A stretch of 51,424 nucleotides of DNA, taken from assembly GCF_002374315.1 (NCBI RefSeq), contig NZ_NWUX01000022.1:1-51424 (forward strand), written 5' to 3'. Within the stretch, counting starts at the first letter, position 1. Each line of letters begins with the position of its first letter. A program made the translations under genes and the position numbers. Of this stretch, positions 49,920 through 51,424 are shown one piece after another. Under the pieces are notes generated by a model, which searched no databases, was not told the DNA's origin, and worked only from the letters and a program-made list of their open reading frames with translations. This stretch comes from Vreelandella nigrificans. Lineage in GTDB: Bacteria; Pseudomonadota; Gammaproteobacteria; Pseudomonadales; Halomonadaceae.

Positions 49920-51260
49920 ATGGTAACGCGTTCCACGATAATGGATACCAATAGTTTTAGTAAAGAAAACGCAGGTTTGTTGGATTCTTCAATACGTGCA
50001 ATGACACATAAAAGAGCCGCCGTGTTAGGCGATTCTTATCGTCTTTTTTACCAAAACCCTGTTCATCTGGTAAGGGGGCGTGGTCAATATGTATGGGATG
50101 CGCAAGGCCACCAATACCTCGACGTATATAACAATGTTGCCAGCATAGGTCATTGCCATCCAGAGGTTATCGCTGCAGTGACCAAGCAAATGCAGCTGAT
50201 CAATACTCATACCCGCTATCTTCATGAGGGTATCCTGGATTACACCGATTCCATTCTGGCCACGGTGCCTAACGCTATTAATCGTGCGATGTATATGTGT
50301 ACGGGGTCAGAAGCCAATGATTTGGCAATCCGTGTGGCCAGAGCGTGGAGCGGTGGCACCGGCATTATTGTGACCAAAGAGGCTTACCATGGCACCAGTG
50401 AGTTAACGTCCGGCGCATCTCCTGCGCTGGGCAGCGGCCAAGCGCTTTCATCTACCACGTTTTTAGTTCCGTCACCCGATCAGTATCGAATAGGCTCAGC
50501 CACATTGGGCGACTGGTTTGCGAATGAGGTGCAGCAAGCGATCGATAACATGGCTGCTCAAGGGATTAAGTTGGCTGGCTTCTTGGCAGACTCTATTTTT
50601 TCTTCAGATGGTGTGATGCCCGGTAACCCAGGCTTTTTGAATAAGACCATCGACATCGTGCATGCCAATGGCGGCATCTTTATTGCGGACGAGGTACAGC
50701 CAGGTTTTGGCCGGACGGGCGAAGCCTTCTGGGGGTTCGCTCGCCATGATCTGGTGCCGGACATAGTGACGATGGGAAAACCAATGGGGAACGGAATACC
50801 CGTGTCTGGCCTGTTGGCCAAAAGTGACGTCTTAGCGGCCTTTAGCGATCAGATACCCTATTTCAATACCTTTGGTGGCAACCCCGTTTCCATGGCCGCC
50901 GCCCAGGCAGTATTGAATGTTATTCGTGAGGAGCAGTTGCAGGCGCATAGCTTGCGGGTCGGAGAAGCCTTACGGACAGAGCTACTGACGCTGAAAGATA
51001 AGTATGAGTGCGTTGGTGATGTGCGAGGCGCTGGTTTGTTCATTGGTTTCGAACTAGTCACCGACAAGCAGAGTACAACACCGGATAAAGCGTTAGCGCT
51101 GCGCGTCATCGAAGCTTTACGCGAAGAGCGTGTGCTTACTTCAGTGGCTGGCCCCTATGGAAATGTACTGAAGCTGCGGCCACCGCTGGCGTTTCAAAAG
51201 CAAGATATTGACTGGTTGGTAGGGGCGCTTGATAGAAGTCTTTGTAGGTGTGCTGGTTAG
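49920..51260 (+). CDS. Class-III PLP enzyme, ethanolamine-phosphate phospho-lyase / PbfA-like
   Basis: The 446-residue PLP-dependent enzyme of aminotransferase class III has the cofactor lysine in DIVTMGKPMGNG, the GSEANDLAIRVAR phosphate-binding region and the DEVQPGFGR motif. Overall sequence (NNVASIGHCHPEV, YFNTFGGNPVS, VRGAGLFIGFELV, LKLRPPL) is close to ethanolamine-phosphate phospho-lyase. That group also includes the hydroxy-aminoethylphosphonate ammonia-lyase PbfA and many transaminases. The specific reaction cannot be fixed from sequence. With a putative aminophosphonate importer beside it, an aminoalkyl phosphonate or phosphate substrate is plausible. The ATG has GGGAG upstream; the next Met is at 49941. 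Confidence 0.85.
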   Translation: MVTRSTIMDTNSFSKENAGLLDSSIRAMTHKRAAVLGDSYRLFYQNPVHLVRGRGQYVWDAQGHQYLDVYNNVASIGHCHPEVIAAVTKQMQLINTHTRYLHEGILDYTDSILATVPNAINRAMYMCTGSEANDLAIRVARAWSGGTGIIVTKEAYHGTSELTSGASPALGSGQALSSTTFLVPSPDQYRIGSATLGDWFANEVQQAIDNMAAQGIKLAGFLADSIFSSDGVMPGNPGFLNKTIDIVHANGGIFIADEVQPGFGRTGEAFWGFARHDLVPDIVTMGKPMGNGIPVSGLLAKSDVLAAFSDQIPYFNTFGGNPVSMAAAQAVLNVIREEQLQAHSLRVGEALRTELLTLKDKYECVGDVRGAGLFIGFELVTDKQSTTPDKALALRVIEALREERVLTSVAGPYGNVLKLRPPLAFQKQDIDWLVGALDRSLCRCAG

Positions 51261-51315
51261 GTTCTTATCATCAAAGGTAATGCGCAGTCATGACTGGGCT
51301 AGGTGCTACTGGGCG

Positions 51316-51423
51316 GCCTCCCGCGGGTGCCTCAAAGCGCTCGCTGAACTCGCGTTCTCGTTACCACGCGCTACATGGTGTGCAAATAGCTAATGTTGTG
51401 GGTTTTTGGTTCCGCCACGATTC
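51316..51423 (+). repeat. Direct repeat DR-right bracketing the transporter cluster
   Basis: This is a copy of 44769-44875 in the same orientation, exact from 51339 to 51423 and differing slightly before that (one extra base near 51334). The left palindromic end TGTAGCGCG is missing, so the copy is truncated. It reaches the window edge and probably continues. Confidence 0.9.
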
Positions 51424-51424
51424 T

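Overview
The window looks like a chromosomal segment of a halophilic gammaproteobacterium, most likely Halomonas or a close relative (Halomonadaceae). This is inferred from protein resemblance, from gammaproteobacterial gene orders (nrdR-ribD-ribB-ribH-nusB-thiL-pgpA, nudE/yrfG-hslR-hslO, tesA/ybbA-ybbP), and from compatible-solute genes. No database search was possible. Coding density is high, and I see no rRNA, tRNA, CRISPR array, transposase or phage gene.

Layout. 1-7840: the 3' end of a giant LapA/RTX-type adhesin gene, a small conserved gene, and a convergent lapG-lapD pair for c-di-GMP control of adhesin release. tesA then runs left, back to back with ybbA-ybbP. 11.4-15.3 kb: glyA, then a lipoprotein-FlgO operon behind a sigma-28-like promoter, and an OmpA/MotB-like gene. 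15.4-15.5 kb: a probable unannotated small RNA. 15.7-24.8 kb: glucosylglycerate genes (phosphatase, synthase, and a GH13 phosphorylase further right) enclosing a sCache chemoreceptor, a persulfide dioxygenase/YeeE sulfur operon and a DsbG-like oxidoreductase. 24.9-31.6 kb: nrdR, riboflavin genes (with a RibB fused to a degenerate RibA-like domain), nusB, thiL, pgpA and a DUF945 gene. 31.7-42.7 kb: lon, an Aer-like receptor, ilvD, a Gfo/Idh/MocA oxidoreductase, nudE, yrfG, hslR, hslO. 43-44.5 kb: pckA.

44.6-51.4 kb is the most accessory-looking part. Two tandem copies of a palindromic-ended repeat lie on the left. A five-gene cluster follows: a binding-protein-dependent ABC importer of the putative 2-aminoethylphosphonate type, a DeoR-family regulator and a class-III PLP enzyme resembling ethanolamine-phosphate phospho-lyase. 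Part of the same repeat recurs at the right edge in the same orientation, so the cluster is bracketed by about 107-bp direct repeats. This suggests a catabolic islet gained, lost or moved by recombination.

Functional links. The adhesin, LapD and LapG form one surface-attachment switch, although the type I secretion genes are not in view. Two sigma-28-like promoters connect the FlgO operon and one chemoreceptor to the flagellar regulon. The three glucosylglycerate genes give both a synthesis and a phosphorolysis route for an osmolyte. The sulfur operon would import reduced sulfur and oxidise persulfide, with an AT-rich palindrome as a possible operator.
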